Shown here piece after piece: positions 36,354 to 43,062 of a stretch of 43,062 bases of DNA. The notes below the pieces were generated by a model. The model had not been told where the DNA came from. It ran no database searches and was given only the letters and a program-made list of their open reading frames with translations. The DNA lies in the NCBI GenBank assembly GCA_001752465.1, contig MDJB01000011.1, positions 1 to 43,062 of the forward strand. The letters are read 5' to 3'. Position numbers and translations under genes: made by a program. This DNA comes from Haemophilus quentini. Its GTDB lineage: Bacteria > Pseudomonadota > Gammaproteobacteria > Enterobacterales > Pasteurellaceae. Position 1 is the stretch's first letter, and every line of letters starts with the position of its first letter.

Positions 36354-37040
36354 TTATGCGACGGAATACGCCAAATCAAATTTATTTTTTTCTGCAAAGC
36401 TTGCTTGGTAATGTGTTTCAATATTGACTTCGTGTTTTTGACGTTCATCAATCGCTATTTTTCTATCTTCGCTTAAATCAGGCGTGAATACAAAAATTTG
36501 ATTACCATCCAATTGTTTCACATCATCTTGCCAATTTTGCCAGAATAGATCTTGATAAAAAGCCTCTAAATCACCATTCAATGCCCAAGCTAAAAATTCT
36601 GTATAAGTAAAATTTAAATTATGCCAAGTAAGATCTTTTGGTGAAAAATAATAAATTTTGCCAAGGTTATCGCCTAAGGAACCACCATTTAATGCAAAGT
36701 AACCGCCTATCACATCATCAGCAACCAATAAATACTTTGGTTTTTCACCAGACTCACTAAAAGACTTACTAAAATTCCAATCCATCAATCCACGCGGTAA
36801 TTTAAAACTTCCTGAACCTAAAATACGCAACCAACCATGATGAATTAAAATTCCACCTGTTTCATAAATCACTGCCCCCATTGGTGATGACGTAGGCATT
36901 TGCATGGTAAAAAGTTCACGTTCTGCACTTGATTGATCTTTTTTAATGACATAACAATGATTACGTGCACTTTCAATCCATTGGGAAAGTATAGGCCAAG
37001 CAGAGTTTTCTGGAGATATTAGTTGTTCGAGAGTTTGCAT
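36354..37040 (-). CDS. DUF2625-family protein inside the isc operon
   Basis: 228-residue soluble protein without signal peptide. The blocks ARNHCYVI, PMGAVIYETGGILIHHGWLRILGSG and LLVADDVIGGYFALNGG agree with the uncharacterised DUF2625 family as I recall it. It lies between hscB (30-base gap) and hscA (18-base gap), in the same direction, so it is cotranscribed with Fe-S assembly genes. It has a single cysteine, so it is unlikely to be a cluster carrier by itself. Function unknown; the operon position may be incidental or may point to a role in Fe-S or proteostasis. Confidence 0.82.
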   Translation of the reverse strand: MQTLEQLISPENSAWPILSQWIESARNHCYVIKKDQSSAERELFTMQMPTSSPMGAVIYETGGILIHHGWLRILGSGSFKLPRGLMDWNFSKSFSESGEKPKYLLVADDVIGGYFALNGGSLGDNLGKIYYFSPKDLTWHNLNFTYTEFLAWALNGDLEAFYQDLFWQNWQDDVKQLDGNQIFVFTPDLSEDRKIAIDERQKHEVNIETHYQASFAEKNKFDLAYSVA

Positions 37041-37070
37041 AATATCAAGGGATATTGAGATATAGATCTA

Positions 37071-37592
37071 TTACAGTTCAAAAAGGCGTTCTTCTACACG
37101 TTCAATTTCTTCAGAAAGCTTACGAGTAAAACGTAATTTATCACACTGTTGAGATGCTTTCGTCCATTGTTGGGATGTCAGACTCTCAGAAAGCGCGGTC
37201 AATAATGACTGAGTTTCTTGTTTAATTTCTTTCGCAAAAGCGTTTAATGCTTGTTCATCTTTCTGATCTTCAAGTTCTTCTAGTTGTTCTCGCCACTGTA
37301 ACTGTTGCATTAAAAACGCCACATCTTGCGTACTTTTTTGTTCAAGATCTATCTGTTCACCAGTATTAAGCGCAATAATAGCTTCTGCTCGCAAAATTGG
37401 GTCTTTTAACGTTTTTAAGGCATCATTCACTTCGGTGGATTTTTGCATCGCAACGCGTTGTTCTAACGCACTACTTGACACAAAATTATCTGGATGTAGC
37501 GCCTTTTGTAATTCTAAATAACGTGTATTTAGCGCCTTCTCATCTAACTGAAAATCAGCGGGTAAATCAAAAATTTGAAAAGGATTTAACAT
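37071..37592 (-). CDS. hscB: Fe-S co-chaperone HscB
   Basis: 173-residue J-protein that delivers IscU to HscA and stimulates its ATPase. The J-domain occupies about residues 2-75 with the HPD motif at 33-35 (ALHPDNF). The C-terminal half is a three-helix bundle that binds IscU. It begins 12 bases after iscA. Confidence 0.95.
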   Translation of the reverse strand: MLNPFQIFDLPADFQLDEKALNTRYLELQKALHPDNFVSSSALEQRVAMQKSTEVNDALKTLKDPILRAEAIIALNTGEQIDLEQKSTQDVAFLMQQLQWREQLEELEDQKDEQALNAFAKEIKQETQSLLTALSESLTSQQWTKASQQCDKLRFTRKLSEEIERVEERLFEL

Positions 37593-37604
37593 CAGATTAT
37601 TACC

Positions 37605-37928
37605 TTAAACATGGAAACTTTCACCACAGCCACAAGATTCTTTTACATTTGGATTATTGTATTTGAAGCCTTCATTTAAGCCTTCTTTCACATAATCCAA
37701 CTCAATACCATTGAGATAAACTAAGCTTTTTGGATCAACAATAATATTCACACCGTGCTGTTCAAAAACTTGATCTTCTTCATTTAAGACATCGACAAAC
37801 TCAAGCACATAAGCTAAGCCAGAACAGCCTGATGTTTTCACTCCTAAACGCAAACCAATGCCTTTGCCACGATTATCCAAAAAAGCTTTCACTCGTTGAG
37901 CGGCTTTTTCTGTTAATGTAATACTCAT
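37605..37928 (-). CDS. iscA: A-type Fe-S carrier IscA
   Basis: 107 residues with the three conserved cysteines Cys35 (TSGCSG), Cys99 and Cys101 (ESCGCGES). A-type carriers accept or pass clusters to apo-proteins. It is separated from iscU by 53 bases that contain a partial USS hairpin. Confidence 0.96.
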   Translation of the reverse strand: MSITLTEKAAQRVKAFLDNRGKGIGLRLGVKTSGCSGLAYVLEFVDVLNEEDQVFEQHGVNIIVDPKSLVYLNGIELDYVKEGLNEGFKYNNPNVKESCGCGESFHV

Positions 37929-37948
37929 ATATCCCCCAAAACCACTAA

Positions 37949-37978
37949 AAGTGCGGTCAAAACCGACCGCATTTTTTC
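37949..37978 (-). terminator. Partial USS hairpin between iscU and iscA
   Basis: On the minus strand TGCGGTC pairs with GACCGCA and is followed by CTTTTAG. The stem is short and imperfect at its base, so attenuation rather than full termination is the most it could do. Confidence 0.4.
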
Positions 37979-37981
37979 ATA

Positions 37982-38365
37982 TTATTCGCCTTTTTTGGAT
38001 TTGTAATCAGCAATTGCCGCCTTAATTGCATCTTCCGCTAAAATAGAACAGTGAACTTTCACTGGTGGCAATTCTAACTCTTCTGCAATTTGGCTATTTT
38101 TTATAGCGCCTGCTTCTTCTAAAGATTTACCTTTCACCCACTCTGTAATTAATGAACTAGATGCAATAGCAGAACCACAACCATAAGTCTTGAATTTTGC
38201 ATCTTCAATAATGCCGTTATCATTAACTTTAATTTGTAACTGCATTACATCACCACAAGCTGGCGCACCCACCATACCAGTACCAACATTGCTATCTTTT
38301 TTATCCATAGAACCCACATTTCGTGGATTTTCATAATGATCGATTACTTTTTCGCTATAAGCCAT
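37982..38365 (-). CDS. iscU: Fe-S scaffold IscU
   Basis: 127-residue scaffold on which new clusters form. Ligands Cys37 (APACGD), Cys63 (YGCGSA) and Cys106 (VHCSIL), and the HscA-binding LPPVK motif at 99-103 are all intact. It lies between iscS and iscA. Confidence 0.97.
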   Translation of the reverse strand: MAYSEKVIDHYENPRNVGSMDKKDSNVGTGMVGAPACGDVMQLQIKVNDNGIIEDAKFKTYGCGSAIASSSLITEWVKGKSLEEAGAIKNSQIAEELELPPVKVHCSILAEDAIKAAIADYKSKKGE

Positions 38366-38422
38366 TTTAACTTTCCTTTTTTAAATCATTGAGAAACGCC
38401 ATTTAATAATAGCAGTTAAATC

Positions 38423-39637
38423 CTAGTGAGCTGACCACTCAATTGTACTAAGATCGATACCTTCTTTAAACATATCCCATAATGGAGATAATGCACGAAG
38501 TTTTTCCACCGCACCTTTTACTAAATTAATGGTGTAATCAATTTCTTCTTCAGTGGTGTAACGACCCAATGTAAAACGAATTGAACTGTGTGCCAATTCA
38601 TCATTTAAACCAAGTGCACGTAACACATAAGATGGCTCTAAGCTAGCTGATGTACAAGCAGAACCAGAAGATACAGCAATATCACGCAAGGCCATCATTA
38701 AAGATTCACCTTCAACATAGTTAAAGCTAATATTTAAATTACTATCTAAACGGCGCTCCATTGAGCCATTTACGTAGGTTTCTTCAATATCTTTTAAGCC
38801 ATTATACAAACGATCACGAAGAGCTTTTAAACGTGGCATTTCTGATGCCATTTCTTCTTTTGCAATTCGATAAGCCTCACCCATTCCCACGATTTGGTGA
38901 ACAGGTAATGTACCTGAACGCATTCCGCGCTCATGACCACCGCCATGAATAATCGCTTCTAAACGAATACGTGGTTTACGACGAACGTATAACGCACCAA
39001 TACCTTTAGGTCCATAAAGTTTATGGCTAGACATAGATAATAAATCAACAGGCAACTCTTCCAAATTAATCGCAACTTTGCCCACACTTTGAGTTGCATC
39101 CACGTGGAAGATCGTTTTATTTGCACGACAAAGCTCACCAATAGCTTTAATATCTTGCAACACGCCAATTTCATTATTGGCATGCATAATTGAAACTAAA
39201 ATAGTATCGGGGCGAAGTTCGGCTTTAAATTTTTCTAAATCAATTAAACCATCAGACTCGGGGGATAAATAAGTTACTTCAAAACCTTCGCGCTCTAATT
39301 GACGACAAGTATCTAATACGGCTTTATGCTCGGTTTTGCAAGTGATGATATGCTTGCCTTTAGTTTGGTAAAAGTGTGCAGCACCTTTAATTGCAAGGTT
39401 ATCTGATTCTGTCGCACCAGAAGTAAACACAATTTCACGAGAATCGGCACCAATAAGATTGGCAATTTGATTACGAGCCACATCAACCGCTTCTTCTGCT
39501 TGCCAACCAAATTTATGCGAGCGAGAAGCTGGGTTACCGAATGTACCGTCAATGGTTAAAAATTCCATCATTTTCTTCGCAACACGCTCGTCCACAGGAC
39601 AAGTTGCTGCATAATCTAAATAAATAGGTAATTTCAT
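38423..39637 (-). CDS. iscS: Cysteine desulfurase IscS
   Basis: 404-residue PLP enzyme that supplies sulfur for Fe-S clusters and tRNA thiolation. PLP-binding Lys206 ([10 protein letters not shown]) and the persulfide-carrying Cys328 ([10 protein letters not shown]) lie exactly as in E. coli IscS. The C-terminus ends [10 protein letters not shown], matching the IscU-interacting tail. It follows iscR after 71 bases that hold a USS but no hairpin. Confidence 0.97.
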   Translation of the reverse strand: MKLPIYLDYAATCPVDERVAKKMMEFLTIDGTFGNPASRSHKFGWQAEEAVDVARNQIANLIGADSREIVFTSGATESDNLAIKGAAHFYQTKGKHIITCKTEHKAVLDTCRQLEREGFEVTYLSPESDGLIDLEKFKAELRPDTILVSIMHANNEIGVLQDIKAIGELCRANKTIFHVDATQSVGKVAINLEELPVDLLSMSSHKLYGPKGIGALYVRRKPRIRLEAIIHGGGHERGMRSGTLPVHQIVGMGEAYRIAKEEMASEMPRLKALRDRLYNGLKDIEETYVNGSMERRLDSNLNISFNYVEGESLMMALRDIAVSSGSACTSASLEPSYVLRALGLNDELAHSSIRFTLGRYTTEEEIDYTINLVKGAVEKLRALSPLWDMFKEGIDLSTIEWSAH

Positions 39638-39708
39638 TTTTCACTCCTAAATCATTCTAAATTTGACCGCACTTTTAATGCATTTTGCACTGTACGGACT
39701 ACTTTCCT

Positions 39709-40164
39709 TTATTGATTAACAATTAATAAATTCTCAAAATCGCTATGAGTTTGGCGTTTTGACTCACGTTTACTCACCAATTCAGCCAAAGTAATTTCAT
39801 TGAGAAAACTTTCAATGCGATTACTCAGATCTTCCCACAATGTATGAGTTAAACATTCTACGCCATTTTGACAATTTCCACGACCAAGACATTTGGTCAC
39901 ATGAATATTTTCATTTACCGCTGAAATAATCATTCCCACTGAAATTTGGTCACTTGGTAAACCTAGTTGATAACCTCCACCAGGTCCTCGAACACTTTTT
40001 ACTAATCCATCACGACGTAATTTAGCAAAAAGTTGTTCTAAATAAGATAACGAAATATGTTGACGTTCAGAAATATCTGCAAGGCTCACAGGACCTTTTT
40101 CTGCATTTAAAGCGATATCTAAAACCGCAGTGACTGCATAACGACCTTTCGATGTAAGTTTCAT
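39709..40164 (-). CDS. iscR: Fe-S cluster regulator IscR
   Basis: 151-residue Rrf2-family repressor with an N-terminal winged helix ([17 protein letters not shown]) and the [2Fe-2S] ligands Cys92, Cys98, Cys104 and His107 in KCLGRGNC...ECLTH. Holo-IscR represses its own operon. A well-matched type 1 site overlaps the promoter just upstream. First gene of the operon. Confidence 0.97.
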   Translation of the reverse strand: MKLTSKGRYAVTAVLDIALNAEKGPVSLADISERQHISLSYLEQLFAKLRRDGLVKSVRGPGGGYQLGLPSDQISVGMIISAVNENIHVTKCLGRGNCQNGVECLTHTLWEDLSNRIESFLNEITLAELVSKRESKRQTHSDFENLLIVNQ

Positions 40165-40192
40165 AAAGTGTTCCTAAAAAGTGATGTTGAAA

Positions 40193-40224
40193 TATTTACA
40201 TATCCTACTAAATCAGTCAATTAA
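40193..40224 (-). promoter_or_regulatory. isc promoter with IscR type 1 site
   Basis: Minus strand -35 TTGACT (40215-40220), 16-bp spacer, -10 TAAATA (40193-40198). A 25-bp stretch (40200-40224) covering these elements agrees with the E. coli type 1 IscR consensus at about 21 positions, including the GACT and TAGT half-site cores. It overlaps the last bases of trmJ. Confidence 0.7.
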
Positions 40225-40940
40225 TCTAAATCAAGATCAATCCGTTTTTCGACCGCACTTAGCATGCCATTTAAAATATTTAATTCATTTTTTTCAAGTT
40301 GAGCGCGATAATATAAACGCTTTAATTTATGCATAACACCTTGATTTTGAATGAATCCTAGTGACTGATATACACGCTCAGTATGCTCAAAAAAATAGGC
40401 GAATTGTTCTGCTGTTGGATAGCTTTGTTCTATTAAAGAAAGTGAATTTTCCTTCTTATCTTGAGCTAAAAATGCCATACGCAATTCATAGCTTACCAAC
40501 TGTACCGCCATTGCTAAATTTAAAGAAGAATAATCAGGATTAGCCGGAATATTCAAATGGTAATGACATTTCAACAATTCTTCATTCGTTAATCCAATAC
40601 GTTCACGACCAAACACAATAGCTATCTTGCCTTCATACGCTACAACTTTCTCCGCGCATTCTCGAGGCTCGATCAATGTACTTTGCAAATGACGTAAACG
40701 AGCACTTGTTCCAATCACCAAAGAGCAATCATAGGCAGCTTCATCAAAACTATCGACAACTCTAGCATTTTTTACAATATCTTCTGCGCCAGCTGAAAGA
40801 GCATAAGATTGTTCATCAACGGATTTTGGTGAAACAAGACAAAGCTGGGTCAATCCCATTGTTTTCATTGCTCTAGCAGCAGAACCAATATTACCGCTAT
40901 GCGAAGTTTCAATTAAAACAATACGAATATTTTCCAACAT
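40221..40940 (-). CDS. trmJ: tRNA (cytidine/uridine-32-2'-O)-methyltransferase
   Basis: 239-residue SPOUT methyltransferase that modifies position 32 in several tRNAs. The start NIRIVLIETSHSGNIGSAARAMKTMGL and the SAM-binding knot blocks IVFGRERIGLTNEEL and IPANPDYSSLNLAMAVQLV are typical. Located directly upstream of iscR as in E. coli. A USS lies at its 3' end (40252-40260). Confidence 0.95.
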   Translation of the reverse strand: MLENIRIVLIETSHSGNIGSAARAMKTMGLTQLCLVSPKSVDEQSYALSAGAEDIVKNARVVDSFDEAAYDCSLVIGTSARLRHLQSTLIEPRECAEKVVAYEGKIAIVFGRERIGLTNEELLKCHYHLNIPANPDYSSLNLAMAVQLVSYELRMAFLAQDKKENSLSLIEQSYPTAEQFAYFFEHTERVYQSLGFIQNQGVMHKLKRLYYRAQLEKNELNILNGMLSAVEKRIDLDLD

Positions 40941-41056
40941 AATGATGCCCGACTAAAATTTAAGGGTATTCTACCACAATAACCGCTAAAAATAGTCAAG
41001 AATTTAAGCAAATTAAAGAAATTTAAGATATTAGAGATGAATAATAAAAATAAGAA

Positions 41057-41105
41057 TGGTGGGTTGTGAGAGGCTCGAACTCTCGACCAACGGATTAAGA
41101 GTCCG
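41057..41105 (-). other. 3' fragment of a tRNA-Lys (CTT) gene, probable prophage att site
   Basis: On the minus strand 49 bases run from CGGACTCTTAATCCG (anticodon stem-loop, CTT anticodon) through a paired T-arm (GAGAG-TTCGAGC-CTCTC) to the acceptor 3' strand and CCA. The 5' half (D-arm, acceptor 5' strand) is missing. The chromosomal gene trmJ lies on the intact side and phage genes lie on the truncated side, the geometry left when a phage recombines at the anticodon loop. It cannot fold as a functional tRNA. Confidence 0.75.
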
Positions 41106-41224
41106 AACCAGTTATAATAGATATTAATCAATAATAAATTATAAATCAACCACTTACGCATATAGATATTATATATTTATCCATTAGTCCTATCAACCTT
41201 CCATACCTTTTTACACCTATCTTG

Positions 41225-41446
41225 TCAAATTCTCGTCAAACTAAAATCATTTAATCCTAGCTGATCAATAAAAATGCCTTGGTTGTCGGTCGATAGGTGA
41301 ATTTTCTCGCTTGCACTACTTAAAGGCACAATATCGCAATCAAACCGACTGCCTGTAAAATCTAAGGGTTCGCCGTTTTCTTCGGTAAATACTAAGGTTT
41401 CCGCTTCGTCATCACCGCGAATCCAGTTAAAAATAATCTCAGCCAT
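41225..41446 (-). CDS. Small late phage protein of unknown function
   Basis: 73 residues from the ATG at 41446 (start MAEIIFNWIRGDDEAETLV). The start is chosen because it overlaps the stop of the upstream phage gene by 8 bases; a longer frame to 41527 would lie inside that gene. Acidic, beta-strand-like, no recognised domain. It is the last phage gene before the att fragment and is read in the same direction as the tail genes. Confidence 0.6.
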   Translation of the reverse strand: MAEIIFNWIRGDDEAETLVFTEENGEPLDFTGSRFDCDIVPLSSASEKIHLSTDNQGIFIDQLGLNDFSLTRI

Positions 41447-41717
41447 GTTGCACCGCCTTAAAGCGTTCATCATGTTGTTTGCCTGAAACCTCGCTTTCAT
41501 AGGCCGTTTTGCAGTGATTGCTATCAAAGAAAATACCGTTGATGAAACGATATAGTACTCGCCAGCGTTTTTTCGGCTGCTCGGCTAACATCGCACCGCG
41601 ATAAGTGCGGCTGGAAAGGGTTTCATCCGCTGCGCCACCTGTGAGGGCGTTAAACAGTTGGTCTGTGGCAATCACAACGTGGTAGCCATATTTTTTTAAT
41701 TTACTTGGAACTGCCAT
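41439..41717 (-). CDS. Small conserved phage protein, downstream of tail fiber assembly
   Basis: 92 residues, basic, start MAVPSKLKKYGYHVVIATDQLFNALTGG. I recall similar short proteins at the end of phage tail operons in Pasteurellaceae, sometimes carrying misleading helicase names; no Walker or helicase motif is present here. It overlaps the preceding tail fiber assembly gene by 22 bases. Function unknown. Confidence 0.65.
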   Translation of the reverse strand: MAVPSKLKKYGYHVVIATDQLFNALTGGAADETLSSRTYRGAMLAEQPKKRWRVLYRFINGIFFDSNHCKTAYESEVSGKQHDERFKAVQHG

Positions 41718-42310
41718 TGTTCAATCTCCTGTTCAAGTGCGGTTAATTCCTCGGTCGTTTTTAAAGCCAACAAACGGTCTTCAAATGCCTGGCGTTGGCC
41801 AATGATGATGCCAATGGTGACGGCAAACTGGGCGGATTTTTCAATCACTTTGCTAATAAGCACATCTAGCGGCACACCGCGCACGCGAGCAATTTGTGAA
41901 AGCATCGGTGTGGGTGTGTTGTGGTCGGCTTGCCATGCGAGTGCCTCTTTTTCCTGACGATAAAAACTTTCAATTTCCGTCTGTGGATACCCTGCCAATA
42001 AGCTATCTTTAAGTTGGTCAGCTTTTTCTGCTAACTTATTGAGTAATCCTTCTTTTCGTTGTGCAAAAAGTGCGGTTTGTTTTTCTGGGGAAATTCCCCA
42101 GGTTAGCGTATCAAGATTTAACACATGTGCCGCGCTGGGTTGAGGGTCAATTAATACAGGGTAGCCTGTTTTGTCTGCGATGATTTGCTTGCCTTGAGAT
42201 TGTCCGTTAAGTAACTCAATATATTTATCTCGGCTAATTTCTACCGCACCTTCTGGGACAAAACCACCGTCTGTGTCATCAAAAAAGCCGTTTTTGTAGT
42301 ACATAGTCAT
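41696..42310 (-). CDS. Phage tail fiber assembly protein
   Basis: 204 residues from the ATG at 42310, which overlaps the tail fiber stop codon (TAATG), a coupling common for fiber/chaperone pairs. The N-terminus MYYKNGFFDDTDGGFVPEGAVEIS is typical of Haemophilus tail fiber assembly proteins, and the middle is a long helical region (about 95-190). It probably acts as a chaperone for folding or trimerising the fiber. An upstream in-frame ATG at 42337 is not preferred. Confidence 0.8.
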   Translation of the reverse strand: MTMYYKNGFFDDTDGGFVPEGAVEISRDKYIELLNGQSQGKQIIADKTGYPVLIDPQPSAAHVLNLDTLTWGISPEKQTALFAQRKEGLLNKLAEKADQLKDSLLAGYPQTEIESFYRQEKEALAWQADHNTPTPMLSQIARVRGVPLDVLISKVIEKSAQFAVTIGIIIGQRQAFEDRLLALKTTEELTALEQEIEQWQFQVN

Positions 42311-43062
42311 TATTTCCATCTCCCAATAGTCATCCAATCTGCAGACCCTAAATACCAGTTTGTTATAGTTGCAATTGCATTTGTTTTAGGCTGCATAAAA
42401 GCCCAGTTGTACTCTTTTACATCAGTTTGTCTCGCGTGCTCGGAAATAAAACACTTGTATTGATTATCTACAAATGCAACTGGTAAAAATATCTCAGTTT
42501 TGACTGTGCTCCCGTATCTCGTAAATACAATCTTACCTGTTTGTATCATTGTGCCATCATGATATTTACGGATTTCGGTGTTACCGATTTTTTGATAGGT
42601 AATTGCAGCATTAATAATTTGAGTCGTAGCTTGATTAAAATCCGTAATCTGGCTAACGGTATGGGTATGATTGAGCTCTGCTTTATTTTGCAGTCCTTGC
42701 GCTAATCGCCCTGCATCAAGCGCACCAGCATTGGTTACTTCGCCGTGAGATTTAATCCAAAAGACTACATCATCAAAACTATTAATGGCTTTGATGCATA
42801 ATTTGAGGATTAATGATTTAGGGCGCGTTTCGGCACCACCTGTTGCAAAGTTTGAATTAACATCAGGTGTCATCCAACCGTTATCACGCCATTCATTGTC
42901 GACAATTGCAGTAACTAGACCCGCATCAAGTATATTATTGTCATTTTTAAGGCCTTCAATGCTCGCACTTCTATGATTTGGTTCAGATGAGAATACTTTA
43001 TGTGTGTGTCGTTTTAACTCATCCTCTTGTATTTGCCCCACAGATAGCCCATCACCCACATT
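42310..43062 (-). CDS. Phage tail fiber protein, C-terminal part (truncated by window edge)
   Basis: At least 250 residues; the frame stays open to the right edge, so the true start lies outside. Blocks such as DELKRHTHKV, AETRPKSLILKLCIKA and AELNHTHTVSQITDF are typical of phage tail fiber/collar proteins, where HTH-type repeats carry histidines along the fiber shaft. The last 100 residues form a distinct beta-rich tip. The ETRP-type collar segment followed by a second AGALDAGRL-HTHTVSQITDF module suggests a mosaic fiber. Coupled to the assembly gene. Confidence 0.8.
   Translation of the reverse strand, partial: NVGDGLSVGQIQEDELKRHTHKVFSSEPNHRSASIEGLKNDNNILDAGLVTAIVDNEWRDNGWMTPDVNSNFATGGAETRPKSLILKLCIKAINSFDDVVFWIKSHGEVTNAGALDAGRLAQGLQNKAELNHTHTVSQITDFNQATTQIINAAITYQKIGNTEIRKYHDGTMIQTGKIVFTRYGSTVKTEIFLPVAFVDNQYKCFISEHARQTDVKEYNWAFMQPKTNAIATITNWYLGSADWMTIGRWK

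Noticed and set aside
40913-41161. 82-codon open frame spanning the tRNA fragment and trmJ upstream region
   Set aside because: No ribosome site, AT-driven composition, and it overlaps both the tRNA remnant and the trmJ start.
41439-41717. Helicase annotation for the 92-residue phage protein
   Set aside because: There is no Walker A, Walker B or other helicase motif in this short basic protein.

Overview
The window is chromosomal DNA of a Haemophilus species, most likely H. influenzae or the closely related H. haemolyticus. The evidence is low G+C content, at least 28 exact copies of the 9-bp Haemophilus uptake signal core (AAGTGCGGT or its complement), an OmpP2-type porin, and gene order that I recall from H. 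influenzae Rd. It is almost entirely core genome. A prophage edge begins near 41.1 kb and continues past the right end.

Layout. 0-6.6 kb: a membrane protein, mpl, a lipoprotein, metC, a 2-Cys peroxiredoxin, pgsA, a tRNA Gly-Leu-Lys operon and ppa. 6.6-13.6 kb: a purine-type NCS2 permease under a PurR-like box, then an Afu/Fbp-type ABC importer (afuC, afuB and two tandem paralogous binding proteins) behind a strong CRP site. 13.6-18.8 kb: the udk-dcd-asmA-like-sotB operon and der. 18.8-19.5 kb: a compact locus that looks like an Ibs/Sib type I toxin-antitoxin module (19-aa hydrophobic peptide with an antisense RNA), followed by two identical tRNA-Asp genes. 19.5-22.2 kb: divergent dnaQ and rnhA, then ompP2 with a CRP site. 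22.2-26.1 kb: a gene-free stretch at an apparent synteny junction, then a YfeABCD-type metal importer with a Fur-like box. 26.3-29.9 kb: a coiled-coil lipoprotein, a PBP7 gene broken by an amber codon at the signal-peptide boundary, and rlmN-pilF2 behind a competence-type CRP-S site. 29.9-33.9 kb: rodZ-ispG-hisS-yfgM. 33.9-40.9 kb: the complete isc operon (iscR-S-U-A-hscB-DUF2625-hscA-fdx-iscX, leftward) with an IscR type-1 site, and trmJ. 41.05-43.06 kb: a 3' tRNA-Lys(CTT) fragment, read as a prophage attachment scar, then late phage genes (two small proteins, tail fiber assembly, partial tail fiber).

How the parts fit together. Several transporters carry a recognisable regulatory site that suggests their substrate: PurR box with purine permease, CRP with the Afu importer (arguing for sugar phosphate rather than iron), Fur with the Yfe metal importer, and IscR with Fe-S assembly. 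The most interesting locus is the Ibs/Sib-like module at 18.9-19.2 kb. A 19-codon ORF has a good ribosome site and a hairpin-rich leader. It is fully covered by an opposing transcript with a near-consensus promoter (TTGACA, 17 bp, TAAGAT) and its own terminator.
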